This document shows, one piece after another, positions 32,688 through 41,104 of a DNA stretch of 64,000 nucleotides. Both the position numbers and the translations under genes were made by a program. The stretch spans positions 2,046,001 through 2,110,000 of the forward strand of contig NZ_CP022527.1 in assembly GCF_002237445.1 (NCBI RefSeq), read 5' to 3'. The notes below the pieces were generated by a model, which was given only the letters and a program-made list of their open reading frames with translations, had not been told where the DNA came from and did no database searches. This DNA comes from Neisseria sp. KEM232 (lineage in GTDB: Bacteria > Pseudomonadota > Gammaproteobacteria > Burkholderiales > Neisseriaceae). Numbering within the stretch: the first letter of the stretch is position 1; the number at the start of each line of letters is the position of its first letter.

Positions 32688-33431
32688 GGGGCTTAGGAAG
32701 CAAAAATCATTTTAAAGGATCATTCCGCAACATTTTCAGCAGTACTTTGTACAAATCATCATGCCTGTGATTGAAGCGAAATTCAGTTTCTTTCAGATGC
32801 AAGTAAAACGTATGTTTTGCTACACCATGTTGTGTATCAGACGGTGTTTTGCATAACTCCAAAACGACTCAATACCGTTAATATGTTGCGCTCCACGAGC
32901 AAACTCATTTTGCCCGTGATGCACCCTAAAATGCTTTGCAAATCCCATATCAATCAAACCATGATAACCGCGCCATCCGTCAGTATTGATGACGCTCTCA
33001 ATGGAGATATGGCCGCGTATAACCTTTTGTAGCGTGGCTTTGGAGGCATCGGGTACGATTTCTGTATAAACCTTATCGCCCCGTTTGAGTACCCCAAAGA
33101 CGATGGTTTTACCACCAGCACCGCGTCCGCGTTTGCCACGAATACGCTTCGCACCAAAGTAGGATTCGTCAAGTTCAACAACGCCATCAAAAGGAGTTTG
33201 CTGCTCGCATTCGGCAGCTAACCGTTGCGTAATTTTAAGAATAGCGTGTTGATACTTCTGACACTGATGCCAGTTAGTCTGGCAGTATCAGAAGCAGTCA
33301 AATCCAAGGCAAATAGCCGTAGAATTTGACGAAATTGTGGTTCAGAAATTTTGCTGAACTTTTGGTACTTGTTTTTTAATTTCATTTCAGAAGCTTATCA
33401 CTGATTTGGGTGATTTTGCTTCCTAAGCCCC
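32688..33431 (-). mobile_element. IS1016-like element (IS1595 family), decayed
   Basis: 744 bp bounded by inverted repeats GGGGCTTAGGAAGCAAAA (32688-32705) and its complement at 33414-33431. It contains one DDE transposase gene with two frameshifts. No clear 8-bp target duplication is seen (flanks ATAAAAAA and AAATAAAC). Confidence 0.85.
32707..33385 (-). pseudogene. IS1595-family (IS1016 group) transposase, two frameshifts
   Basis: ATG 33385 opens MKLKNKYQKFSKISEPQFRQ and the helix-turn-helix part (LDLTASDTARLTGISVRSIN). One base is missing near 33222, after which the DDE part continues in another frame: VVELDESYFGAKRIRGKRGR, SVINTDGWRGYHGL and HINGIESFWSYAKHR. A second missing base near 32826 shifts into the C-terminal end (VAKHTFYLHLKETEFRFNHR to NDPLK). 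Catalytic Asp, Asp and Glu codons all survive, so it is a recent loss or an error-prone read. Confidence 0.85.
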
Positions 33432-33520
33432 AAATAAACCTTTTCAGACGGCCTCTGAGGCCGTCTGAAAGCCCGATTAAAACCGCACAAAGTTTTGCAA
33501 TCCGCCCGTTTGCCCTTTTC

Positions 33521-33532
33521 AGGCAGCCTGAA
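33521..33532. repeat. Uptake sequence of Kingella dialect, 5' of the Ivy gene
   Basis: AGGCAGCCTGAA, inside a palindrome TTTTCAGGC/GCCTGAAAA. An inverse copy of the same 12-mer stands behind the gene at 34105-34116. Neither belongs to the AG-DUS used elsewhere. Confidence 0.65.
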
Positions 33533-33555
33533 AAGGCTTTAACCCGTTTTATCAA

Positions 33556-34098
33556 ATGCCCGCCATGCCCCGCCTTGCCCGAATTGCCGCCGCCCTTGCC
33601 CTGATGCTGGCCGTTGCCGCGCCCGCCGCCGCCAAATCCGTAGAAATCGAATGGATAGCCGATCGCCATCTGTCCGAGCTGCTCAAAAAACCCGCCTACC
33701 AACAAGTCTGGCGCAGCCAAATCCTGTCCGAAATCCCCGCAGAAGATCAGGCTTGGATTCAAGACGCCCTGAGTTCGAGCGGCCCCCACGGCGAAGTAAG
33801 GATAAACGGCAAACGCTATCTCGCTTCCACCCTGTGCCATCCGCACAACTGCGACGACAACAAGCTCTATATCCTGATCAACGAACAACGCGCCGTGGCG
33901 GCACACGCGCAGTTTCACGAACCGCACCGGATGCCGGCACACAGCGAACCTTACCAACGCACCGAAGCCTTCACGCTCCGCCACTACGGCCGGCCCGATA
34001 AAGCCGAAAAAGAAGCCCTGAAAGAACTGATATTTCAGGAATGGAAAGCGGAAGCCGAAGAAAATGCCCGGCAAAAACCGGACAGCAAAAACGAATAA
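33556..34098 (+). CDS. ivy: Ivy-family inhibitor of vertebrate lysozyme
   Basis: 180 aa with a signal peptide (ARIAAALALMLAVAAPAAA). The hallmark of Ivy, a loop CxPHxC that plugs the active site of C-type lysozyme, is present as LCHPHNCDDNKLYILI, preceded by VRINGKRYLAS. A C-terminal charged extension (EEALKELIFQEWKAEAEENA-like) is longer than in E. coli Ivy. It would protect the periplasm from host lysozyme. The gene is flanked by uptake sequences of the AGGCAGCCTGAA type, hinting at origin outside this species. Confidence 0.78.
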   Translation: MPAMPRLARIAAALALMLAVAAPAAAKSVEIEWIADRHLSELLKKPAYQQVWRSQILSEIPAEDQAWIQDALSSSGPHGEVRINGKRYLASTLCHPHNCDDNKLYILINEQRAVAAHAQFHEPHRMPAHSEPYQRTEAFTLRHYGRPDKAEKEALKELIFQEWKAEAEENARQKPDSKNE

Positions 34099-34104
34099 AC
34101 CGTT

Positions 34105-34116
34105 TTCAGGCTGCCT
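34105..34116. repeat. Uptake sequence of Kingella dialect (inverse), 3' of the Ivy gene
   Basis: TTCAGGCTGCCT, the complement of AGGCAGCCTGAA, followed by a degenerate GCAGCTTGAA copy. See the matching site at 33521-33532. Confidence 0.65.
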
Positions 34117-34183
34117 GCCTGAAAGCAGCTTGAAACAAACTTTTCAACCTATTTAATTGACGACTAACAGAAAGACCCAAAAC

Positions 34184-35992
34184 ATGCGTACCAACTACTG
34201 CGGCTTAATCAGCGAGCAATACTTAGATCAAACCGTAACCGTCAAAGGCTGGGTGCACCGCCGCCGCGACCACGGCGGGGTGATTTTCATCGACCTGCGC
34301 GACCGCGAAGGCATCGTCCAAGTCGTGATCGACCCCGACACGCCCGAAGCCTTTCAGACGGCTGATTCCGCCCGCAACGAATACGTTTTGAGCATCACCG
34401 GCCGCGTGCGCAACCGCCCCGAAGGCACCACCAACGACAAAATGGTTTCCGGCAAAATCGAAATTCTGGCCAAAGAAATCGAAGTATTGAACGCCGCCGC
34501 CACGCCGCCTTTCCAAATCGACGACGAAAACATCAGCGAAAACGTGCGCCTGCAAAACCGCGTGATCGACCTGCGCCGCCCCGTGATGCAGCGCAACCTG
34601 CGCCTGCGTTATCAGGTAGCCATGGGTGTGCGCCGTTATTTGGACGAACAGGGCTTTATCGACATCGAAACGCCGATGCTGACCCGCTCCACCCCTGAAG
34701 GCGCGCGCGACTACCTCGTGCCCAGTCGCGTGCATACGGGAGAATTCTTCGCGCTGCCGCAATCGCCGCAGTTGTTCAAACAATTGTTGATGGTAGCCGG
34801 TTTCGACCGCTACTACCAAATCACCAAATGCTTCCGCGACGAAGATTTGCGTGCCGACCGCCAGCCTGAATTCACCCAAATCGACTTGGAAACCTCGTTC
34901 TTGAACGAGGATGAAATCATGGACATCACCGAAGGTATGGCCAAACAGGTATTCAAAGACGCGCTGGGCGTGGATTTGGGCAACTTCCCGCGCATGCCCT
35001 ATTCCGAAGCCATGTTCCACTACGGCTCGGACAAACCCGACATGCGCATCAGCCTGAAATTCACCGAGCTGACCGACCTGATGAAAACGGAAGAATTCAA
35101 AGTCTTCCGCGCCGCCGCCGACATGAAAGGCGGTCGCGTTGCCGCCCTGCGCGTGCCGAACGGCGCCAAATTCTCGCGTAAAGAAATCGACGAATACACC
35201 AAATTTGTCGGCATCTACGGCGCGAAGGGTCTGGCCTACATCAAAGTCAATGATGTAACCAATCTCACTAACGGCGAAGACAGCGGCCTGCAGTCGCCCA
35301 TCGTCAAATTCCTGTCCGAAAGCAGCCTGAAAGAAATCATCGCGCGCACCGGCGCACAAAACGGCGATTTGATTTTCTTCGGCGCAGACAAAGCCAAAAT
35401 CGTCAACGAAGCCTTGGGCGCATTGCGCATCAAAGTCGGCCTGGAACACGGCGCGGCCGACGGCTATTTTGTCGATGAGTGGAAACCCTTGTGGGTAGTC
35501 GATTTCCCGATGTTTGAATACGACGAAGAAAACGAGCGTTGGGCGGCCATGCACCACCCGTTTACTTCGCCCAAACCTGGCCATGAAGATTTGATGGACA
35601 GCGACCCCGCCAACTGCCTTGCCCGTGCCTACGACATGGTGCTCAACGGCTGGGAAATCGGCGGCGGCTCCATCCGTATTCACCGTGCCGACATTCAGGA
35701 AAAAGTGTTCGCCGCACTGAAAATCACACCTGAAGAGCAGCAAGAAAAATTCGGCTTCCTGTTGGACAACCTGAAATTCGGCGCACCGCCGCACGGCGGT
35801 TTGGCCTTCGGCCTCGACCGTTTGGTAACGCTGATGACCGGCGCCGAATCCATCCGTGACGTGATTGCCTTCCCGAAAACGCAACGCGCACAATGCCTGC
35901 TCACCAACGCGCCGAATGCGGTGGACGACAAACAGCTGCGCGAACTCGGCCTGCGTTTGCGCGTGAAAGCGGCGGAAAATAAAGAAGCCTGA
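34184..35992 (+). CDS. aspS: Aspartyl-tRNA synthetase
   Basis: 602 aa from ATG 34184 (MRTNYCGLISEQYLDQ). The N-terminal OB anticodon-binding domain has WVHRRRDHGGVIFIDLRDREG. Class II motif 2 is FRDEDLRADRQPEFTQID, motif 3 is GGLAFGLDRLVTL. The bacterial GAD insertion domain lies between. Neisseriaceae usually lack one amide aminoacyl-tRNA synthetase, so this enzyme may be non-discriminating, but that cannot be read directly here. Confidence 0.96.
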   Translation: MRTNYCGLISEQYLDQTVTVKGWVHRRRDHGGVIFIDLRDREGIVQVVIDPDTPEAFQTADSARNEYVLSITGRVRNRPEGTTNDKMVSGKIEILAKEIEVLNAAATPPFQIDDENISENVRLQNRVIDLRRPVMQRNLRLRYQVAMGVRRYLDEQGFIDIETPMLTRSTPEGARDYLVPSRVHTGEFFALPQSPQLFKQLLMVAGFDRYYQITKCFRDEDLRADRQPEFTQIDLETSFLNEDEIMDITEGMAKQVFKDALGVDLGNFPRMPYSEAMFHYGSDKPDMRISLKFTELTDLMKTEEFKVFRAAADMKGGRVAALRVPNGAKFSRKEIDEYTKFVGIYGAKGLAYIKVNDVTNLTNGEDSGLQSPIVKFLSESSLKEIIARTGAQNGDLIFFGADKAKIVNEALGALRIKVGLEHGAADGYFVDEWKPLWVVDFPMFEYDEENERWAAMHHPFTSPKPGHEDLMDSDPANCLARAYDMVLNGWEIGGGSIRIHRADIQEKVFAALKITPEEQQEKFGFLLDNLKFGAPPHGGLAFGLDRLVTLMTGAESIRDVIAFPKTQRAQCLLTNAPNAVDDKQLRELGLRLRVKAAENKEA

Positions 35993-36005
35993 GCAGTTTG
36001 AAACA

Positions 36006-36038
36006 AAAGGCCGTCTGAAAATCCTTTCAGACGGCCTC
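36006..36038. terminator. Inverted DUS pair behind aspS
   Basis: AAAAGGCCGTCTGAAA pairs with TTTCAGACGGCCT, 14 bases after the stop. Confidence 0.75.
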
Positions 36039-36069
36039 AATCACAAATACAGATTCCAAAGGAACATCC

Positions 36070-37104
36070 ATGCAAACCCTCACCATCATCCGCCCCGACG
36101 ATATGCACCTGCACCTGCGCGACGGCGACGCACTCAAAGCCGTTGCGCCCTATACCGCCCGCCAGATGGGGCGTGCCGTGATTATGCCCAACCTCAAGCC
36201 GCCCGTAACCGCCGTTGCCGACGCACTTGCCTACAAACAACGCATTCTCGCCGCCCTGCCCGCAGGCAGCCGCTTCGAGCCGCTGATGACGCTGTATCTC
36301 ACCGACCAGGCTACGCCCGAACTGGTGCGCGAAGCCAAAGCCGCCGGCATCGTCGCTTTCAAACTCTACCCCGCCGGCGCGACCACCAATTCCGACTCGG
36401 GCGTAACCGACCTGTTCAAACTCATCCCCGTATTGCAGGAAATGGCGCGTCAGGGCATCCTGTTTCTCGTACACGGCGAAGTTACCGACCCCGACATCGA
36501 CATCTTCGACCGCGAAGCCGCCTTTATCGAACGCGTGATGAAGCCCGTGCTCGCGCAAGTGCCCGATTTGAAAGTCGTGTTCGAGCACATCACCACCGCC
36601 GAAGCCGCGCGGCTGGTATTGGCAGCGGGCGACAACGTGGCCGCCACCGTAACTCCGCAACACCTGCTGCTCAACCGCAACGACCTCCTCGTCGGCGGCG
36701 TGCGCCCGCACCATTTCTGCCTGCCCGTGCTCAAACGCGAAAGCCACCGACTAGCCCTCGTCGCCGCCGTAACCGGCGAAAAATCCCACAAATTCTTCTT
36801 GGGCACCGACTCCGCCCCGCACGCCCGAACCGCCAAAGAAAACGCCTGCGGCTGCGCGGGCATGTTCAGCGCGATGACCGCCATCGAGCTGTACGCCGAA
36901 GTATTTGAAGCCGCCGGCGCGTTGGACAAACTCCAAGCCTTCGCCTCGCAAAACGGCGCACGCTTCTACGGCCTGCCCGAAAACAGCGACACCGTTACGC
37001 TGGTCAAAGAGCCGCAAAACATCCCAGCGTCCGTACCCTACGGCAGCGAAACCCTCGTCCCCATGCGCGCAGGCGGACAAACCGCCTGGCGCATGCTGGA
37101 CTGA
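36070..37104 (+). CDS. pyrC: Dihydroorotase
   Basis: 344 aa, class II (E. coli PyrC type). Metal ligands: HLHLRDG near residue 14, the carboxylated Lys in FKLYPAGATTNSDSGV, HGE in LFLVHGEVTD, EHITT, and Asp in LGTDSAPH. It cyclises carbamoyl aspartate in pyrimidine synthesis. ATG 36070 follows AAAGGAAC. Single gene with DUS terminators on both sides. Confidence 0.97.
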   Translation: MQTLTIIRPDDMHLHLRDGDALKAVAPYTARQMGRAVIMPNLKPPVTAVADALAYKQRILAALPAGSRFEPLMTLYLTDQATPELVREAKAAGIVAFKLYPAGATTNSDSGVTDLFKLIPVLQEMARQGILFLVHGEVTDPDIDIFDREAAFIERVMKPVLAQVPDLKVVFEHITTAEAARLVLAAGDNVAATVTPQHLLLNRNDLLVGGVRPHHFCLPVLKRESHRLALVAAVTGEKSHKFFLGTDSAPHARTAKENACGCAGMFSAMTAIELYAEVFEAAGALDKLQAFASQNGARFYGLPENSDTVTLVKEPQNIPASVPYGSETLVPMRAGGQTAWRMLD

Positions 37105-37125
37105 ACCCGTCCGTACCGTCGGCAA

Positions 37126-37171
37126 GAGGCCGTCTGAAAAAACCGCGCAGCTGGTTTTTTCAGACGGCCTC
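37126..37171. terminator. Inverted DUS pair behind pyrC
   Basis: GAGGCCGTCTGAAAAAACC pairs with GGTTTTTTCAGACGGCCTC; a further reverse copy follows at about 37178. Confidence 0.75.
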
Positions 37172-37293
37172 CCACATTTCAGACGGCCTTATAACTTTTA
37201 GTTTGCCGCAACGGAAAAAGCGTTCTTTCCCCCGTCAGGCCGCCTCCGCTATTATCGCCGCCTCCCGAATACACACCGAAAAAAGGAAAAAAC

Positions 37294-37836
37294 ATGGCAC
37301 GCTTAACCATCCATACCGTCGAAACCGCTCCCGAAAAAGCCACACCCCGCGTCGAAGCCGCGCTCAAAGCCAACGGTTTCCTGCCCAATCTTATCGGCGT
37401 GCTCGCCAATTCGCCCGAGGCGCTGGCCTTTTATCAGGAAGTGGGCAAGCTCAACGGCGAAACTTCGCTCACGCCGGGCGAGCGCGAGGTGGTGCAGATT
37501 CTCGCCGCCAAAATCAACGAGTGCGGTTTCTGCGTGGCCGGCCACACCAAACTCGCCACGTTGAAAAAACTGCTGACCGCCGACCAAATCGCCGCCGTGC
37601 GCGCCGTGTCCCCGATTGATGATGCCAAGCTGAATGCGCTGTCGGATTTCACGCAGCAGGTGATTGCGAAAAAAGGCAATGTATCCGACGACGAATTGCA
37701 GGCCTTCTTTGCTGCGGGCTACAACCAGCAGCAGGCGGTAGAAGTGGTGCTCGGCGTGGCGCTGGCAACGCTGTGCAACTACACCAACAATCTGGCGCGC
37801 ACCGAAATCAATCCCGAATTACAGGCCTACGCTTAA
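37294..37836 (+). CDS. Carboxymuconolactone decarboxylase family protein (AhpD-like)
   Basis: 180 aa. The all-helical AhpD-like core carries the redox pair in INECGFCVAGHTKLA (CxxC followed by H three residues on), as in alkyl hydroperoxidase D and peroxidase-related proteins. VVLGVALATLCNYTNNLART is the family's helical end. It probably reduces peroxides with a thiol partner. It stands beside an acyl-CoA dehydrogenase gene and a rubredoxin gene, which suggests a redox-linked group, though each has its own terminator or spacer. Confidence 0.85.
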   Translation: MARLTIHTVETAPEKATPRVEAALKANGFLPNLIGVLANSPEALAFYQEVGKLNGETSLTPGEREVVQILAAKINECGFCVAGHTKLATLKKLLTADQIAAVRAVSPIDDAKLNALSDFTQQVIAKKGNVSDDELQAFFAAGYNQQQAVEVVLGVALATLCNYTNNLARTEINPELQAYA

Positions 37837-37850
37837 AGATTCATTGCTTC

Positions 37851-37895
37851 AAAGGCCGTCTGAAACACCGAAATCCGCTTTTCAGACGGCCTTTT
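37851..37895. terminator. Inverted DUS pair
   Basis: AAAGGCCGTCTGAAA pairs with TTTTCAGACGGCCTTT behind the AhpD-like gene. Confidence 0.75.
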
Positions 37896-37909
37896 CCGTA
37901 TCCGTACCG

Positions 37910-38074
37910 TAGGGGCTGTTGACATTCAGCTTGCGAAGCGGTTTTTTGAGGAAAAATCCGTGTTTGCAAGGAAAAAAGCGCAGCAAGGTTGGACACCTTG
38001 CGAGCATTTTTGACGCGGCAGGCGCGGATTTTTACCAAAAATACCGCCGCAATGCTGATTGTCAACAGACCCTA
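37910..38074. repeat. MITE-like repeat, copy 2 (complete)
   Basis: 165 bp from TAGGGGCTGTTGACATTC to GATTGTCAACAGACCCTA, both ends with TA. The interior is over 80% identical by eye to copy 1 (2802-2968). It ends 25 bases before the acyl-CoA dehydrogenase start, so it may carry or disturb that gene's promoter. Confidence 0.85.
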
Positions 38075-38099
38075 ATACACCAATCAGGAGAACCGAAAT

Positions 38100-39206
38100 A
38101 TGTCACGCGAAACCCTGTTGCGGCAAACCGCCGAACTGGTGCAAACCGAATTGAAGCCCTTAGTCGAAGACATCGACCGCAAAGGGCTGTATCCCGAAGA
38201 ATTTTTGCGCGGCCTGGGCGCGATCGGCGGTTTTGCCGCCGTCGGCACGCCGGAGGAGGGCGGCAGCGGGCTGGGTTTGACGGCGCAGATAGAAGTGCTG
38301 CGCGAGGTGGGGAAAGTGTGCGGCGCAACGGCCTTTTCCGCCTGGTGTCAGGCCGCCTGCGCCTGGTATCTGCACCAAACGCCCAATGCGGAAGTGAAAC
38401 GCCGCTATCTGGCCGACGTGTTAAACGGCAAAGTGCTGGCGGGAACGGGTATGTCCAATACTGTCAAACACTTGGCAGGCATCGAGAAGCACCAGTTGCA
38501 GGCGGAAAAAACCGACGGCGGCTATATTGTCAACGGCATCCTGCCGTGGGTGTCCAACCTCGGCGAAAACCACATTTGGGCGAACACGGCGCAAATCGGC
38601 GGCAGCTACGTGATGTTTGTCACCGGCGGACAACGAACGGGCGTGTCGCTGATTCCCTGCCCGGAATTCTGCGGCTTGGAAGGCACGCGCACCTTCGCCA
38701 TCAAATTTGAAAACGTGTTTGTGCCTCACGAAGACGTGATTGCTGAGCCTGAGCAGTTTGCCGACTATATCCAGAGCATCAAAGCGGGCTTCATCCTGCT
38801 GCAAATCGGCATCGGCGCGGGCATTGTCGACGGCTGTCTTGCCGAAATCGCCGCTGCCAACACGGGCAGCGAAACCAACGATTTCCTCGACAACGGTTAT
38901 GAAGAACTGAACGGGCGTTTTCAGACGGCCTTAAACAAAACCGCCGAGCTGGCCGACGCTGCCTACCGCAACGAACCCGAACTCTTGGAAACCCTGCGCC
39001 TGCGCGAAGCCGCCGCCGTGCTCTGCCTCGACGCCGCGCAATCGGCCGCCCTGCACACCGGTGCGGCGGGCTATTTGATGCAAAGCCCCGTGCAGCGGCG
39101 CGTGCGCGAAGCGATGTTTGTCGCCATCGTCACCCCCGCCATCAAACACCTGCGCAAGGAAATCAGCGAGCTGGAATTTATGGGCGAAGGCGAGTTTTCG
39201 ATTTAA
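38100..39206 (+). CDS. Acyl-CoA dehydrogenase family protein
   Basis: 368 aa. The FAD fold is seen in FAAVGTPEEGGSGLGLTAQI, a mid-domain GTGMSNTVKHLAGIEKHQ in place of the usual ACLTEPxAGSD, DGGYIVNGILPWVSNL, and the C-terminal helical domain ending with RRVREAMFVAIVTPAI. The usual catalytic Glu position cannot be pinned, and the family also contains flavin-dependent monooxygenases and desulphurisation enzymes (DszC-like). Substrate is unknown. Rubredoxin, encoded next, could be an electron partner. Confidence 0.8.
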   Translation: MSRETLLRQTAELVQTELKPLVEDIDRKGLYPEEFLRGLGAIGGFAAVGTPEEGGSGLGLTAQIEVLREVGKVCGATAFSAWCQAACAWYLHQTPNAEVKRRYLADVLNGKVLAGTGMSNTVKHLAGIEKHQLQAEKTDGGYIVNGILPWVSNLGENHIWANTAQIGGSYVMFVTGGQRTGVSLIPCPEFCGLEGTRTFAIKFENVFVPHEDVIAEPEQFADYIQSIKAGFILLQIGIGAGIVDGCLAEIAAANTGSETNDFLDNGYEELNGRFQTALNKTAELADAAYRNEPELLETLRLREAAAVLCLDAAQSAALHTGAAGYLMQSPVQRRVREAMFVAIVTPAIKHLRKEISELEFMGEGEFSI

Positions 39207-39309
39207 CGCCGCAGCAAGAGCCGCTACAATATGCGCGGGACGGACAGGCCGTTTTCAGACGGCCTGTTTCGTTTTGTGTAAAAACGGCAAATAAAAAGGA
39301 AAACGGAAT

Positions 39310-39483
39310 ATGGCTCAGTATGTATGCGTATTGTGCGAATGGATTTACGACGAAGAAGAGGGCGATCCCAAACGCGGCATCGCCCCGGGGACGAAATTTG
39401 AAGACCTGCCCGACGATTGGGAATGCCCCGAATGCTTCGCAGGCAAAGAGGAATTTCAACTGCTGGAATTTGGCGCGGAATAA
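39310..39483 (+). CDS. Rubredoxin
   Basis: 57 aa from ATG 39310, with AAAAGGAAAACG upstream. The iron is held by Cys6-x-x-Cys9 and Cys39-x-x-Cys42 (VCVLCEWIYDEEEGD and WECPECFAGKEEF), with the typical IAPGTKFEDLPDDW between. One-electron carrier in the cytosol. The Gly after the first Cys pair in most rubredoxins is Glu here, which is a tolerated variant. It lies 103 bases after the acyl-CoA dehydrogenase gene. Confidence 0.93.
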   Translation: MAQYVCVLCEWIYDEEEGDPKRGIAPGTKFEDLPDDWECPECFAGKEEFQLLEFGAE

Positions 39484-39499
39484 AGTGCGCAGACAGAAA

Positions 39500-39530
39500 A
39501 AAGGGAGCGGCCGCAGGGCTGGCTCCCTTT
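39500..39530. terminator. Terminator behind rubredoxin gene
   Basis: AAAGGGAGC pairs with GCTCCCTTT, without uptake sequence. Confidence 0.65.
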
Positions 39531-39573
39531 CGTTTCGGCTATAATGCCGTCTGAAAAATATTGTGGTAAAGAC

Positions 39574-40983
39574 ATGAACGACTACGCCGATTACGACGAA
39601 CATTCTTCCGAAGAAACCGCCGCCCTGTCGCTGCCGCCCAATTCGGTTGAGGCCGAACAGTCGGTGCTCGGCGGCCTGCTGCTGGAAAACAGCGCGTGGG
39701 ACAGAATCGCCGACGTGGTGGGGGGCGAGGATTTTTACCGCCACGAGCACCGCGTAATCTTCCGCACAATCGCGTCACTAATCAACGAAAGCAAGCCTGC
39801 CGACGTGATTACCGTGCAGGAATACTTGGAACGCAACGACGAGCTGGAAACAGTCGGCGGTTTCAACTATCTGATTTCGCTGGCACAAAACACGCCGTCG
39901 GCCGCCAATATCCGCCGCTATGCCGAAATCGTGCGGGAGAAATCGGTGATGCGCCAGCTCGCCGAAGTCGGCACGGAAATTGCTAGGAATGCCTATAATC
40001 CGCAAGGCCGCGATGCCGCCCAGCTGCTCGACGAAGCCGAAAACAAAGTTTTCCAAATCGCCGAAAGTACGGCCAAATCCAAACAGGGCTTTTTGCAGCT
40101 GCCCGACTTGCTGCGCGAAGTGGTCGAACGTATCGACATGCTTTATGCCCGCGACAATCCCGACGAAGTAACCGGTGTTTCCACCGGTTTTATCGATTTG
40201 GACAAAAAAACATCCGGCCTGCAGCCGGGCGATTTGATTATCGTGGCCGGGCGTCCTTCGATGGGTAAAACCGCGTTTTCCATCAATATCGCCGAACACG
40301 TGGCGTTGGAAGCCAAGCTGCCGGTGGCCGTGTTTTCGATGGAAATGGGCGGCTCCCAACTGGTGATGCGTATGCTCGGTTCGGTGGGGAGGCTCGACCA
40401 GCATGTTTTGAAAACCGGCAAGTTGCAGGACGAGCACTGGGGGCGTCTGAACGAGGCGGTAAACCGTTTGGCCGATGCACCGATGTTTATCGACGAAACC
40501 GCCGGTCTGACCGCTTTGGAACTGCGCGCCCGCGCCCGCCGTCTTGCCAGGCAGTTTGGCGGCAAACTCGGTCTGATTGTTATCGATTACCTGCAATTGA
40601 TGGAAAGCTCCGGCCGCACCGACAACCGTGCCGCCGCACTGGGTGAAATATCCCGGTCGCTCAAATCGCTGGCAAAAGAGCTGCAAGTGCCGATTATTGC
40701 CCTGTCCCAGTTGAGCCGCTCCGTCGAGCAGCGCACCGACAAACGTCCGATTATGTCCGATTTGCGCGAATCGGGCGCTATTGAGCAGGATGCGGATTTG
40801 ATTATGTTTATGTACCGCGACGAATACTACAACCCCGAGTCGCCGATGAAGGGGTTGGCCGAATGTATTATCGGCAAACACCGTAACGGGCCGGTCGGTA
40901 AAATCTTCCTTACCTGGATGGGGCAGTTTACCAAGTTTGATAATGCTGCTTATGTGCCGGATGCGGCTACGGTTGAAGAGTGA
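39574..40983 (+). CDS. dnaB: Replicative DNA helicase
   Basis: 469 aa from ATG 39574; an alternative in-frame ATG at 39544 is made by an ATGCCGTCTGAA uptake sequence. N-terminal domain (PPNSVEAEQSVLGGLLLEN), linker helix, then RecA-like motor: Walker A GRPSMGKT, Walker B LIVIDYLQLM, ALSQLSRSVEQR and the arginine finger region KHRNGPVGK. Ring helicase of the replication fork. It stands upstream of the minor pilin operon, as in other Neisseria. Confidence 0.97.
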   Translation: MNDYADYDEHSSEETAALSLPPNSVEAEQSVLGGLLLENSAWDRIADVVGGEDFYRHEHRVIFRTIASLINESKPADVITVQEYLERNDELETVGGFNYLISLAQNTPSAANIRRYAEIVREKSVMRQLAEVGTEIARNAYNPQGRDAAQLLDEAENKVFQIAESTAKSKQGFLQLPDLLREVVERIDMLYARDNPDEVTGVSTGFIDLDKKTSGLQPGDLIIVAGRPSMGKTAFSINIAEHVALEAKLPVAVFSMEMGGSQLVMRMLGSVGRLDQHVLKTGKLQDEHWGRLNEAVNRLADAPMFIDETAGLTALELRARARRLARQFGGKLGLIVIDYLQLMESSGRTDNRAAALGEISRSLKSLAKELQVPIIALSQLSRSVEQRTDKRPIMSDLRESGAIEQDADLIMFMYRDEYYNPESPMKGLAECIIGKHRNGPVGKIFLTWMGQFTKFDNAAYVPDAATVEE

Positions 40984-41104
40984 GATACAGGGGTTTTAAA
41001 TCAAATTGTGCTGGAATATGTATGCCTTTATCGTTTAGAATAACGGAATAATTATTTGATATGGGACATACGCTCTGTGAAAAGACGCGAATAGGGAAAG
41101 CTTC

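Noticed and set aside
34223..36040. A 605-codon open frame on the minus strand opposite aspS
   Set aside because: It mirrors the GC-rich codons of aspS, has no recognisable domain, and aspS is certain.
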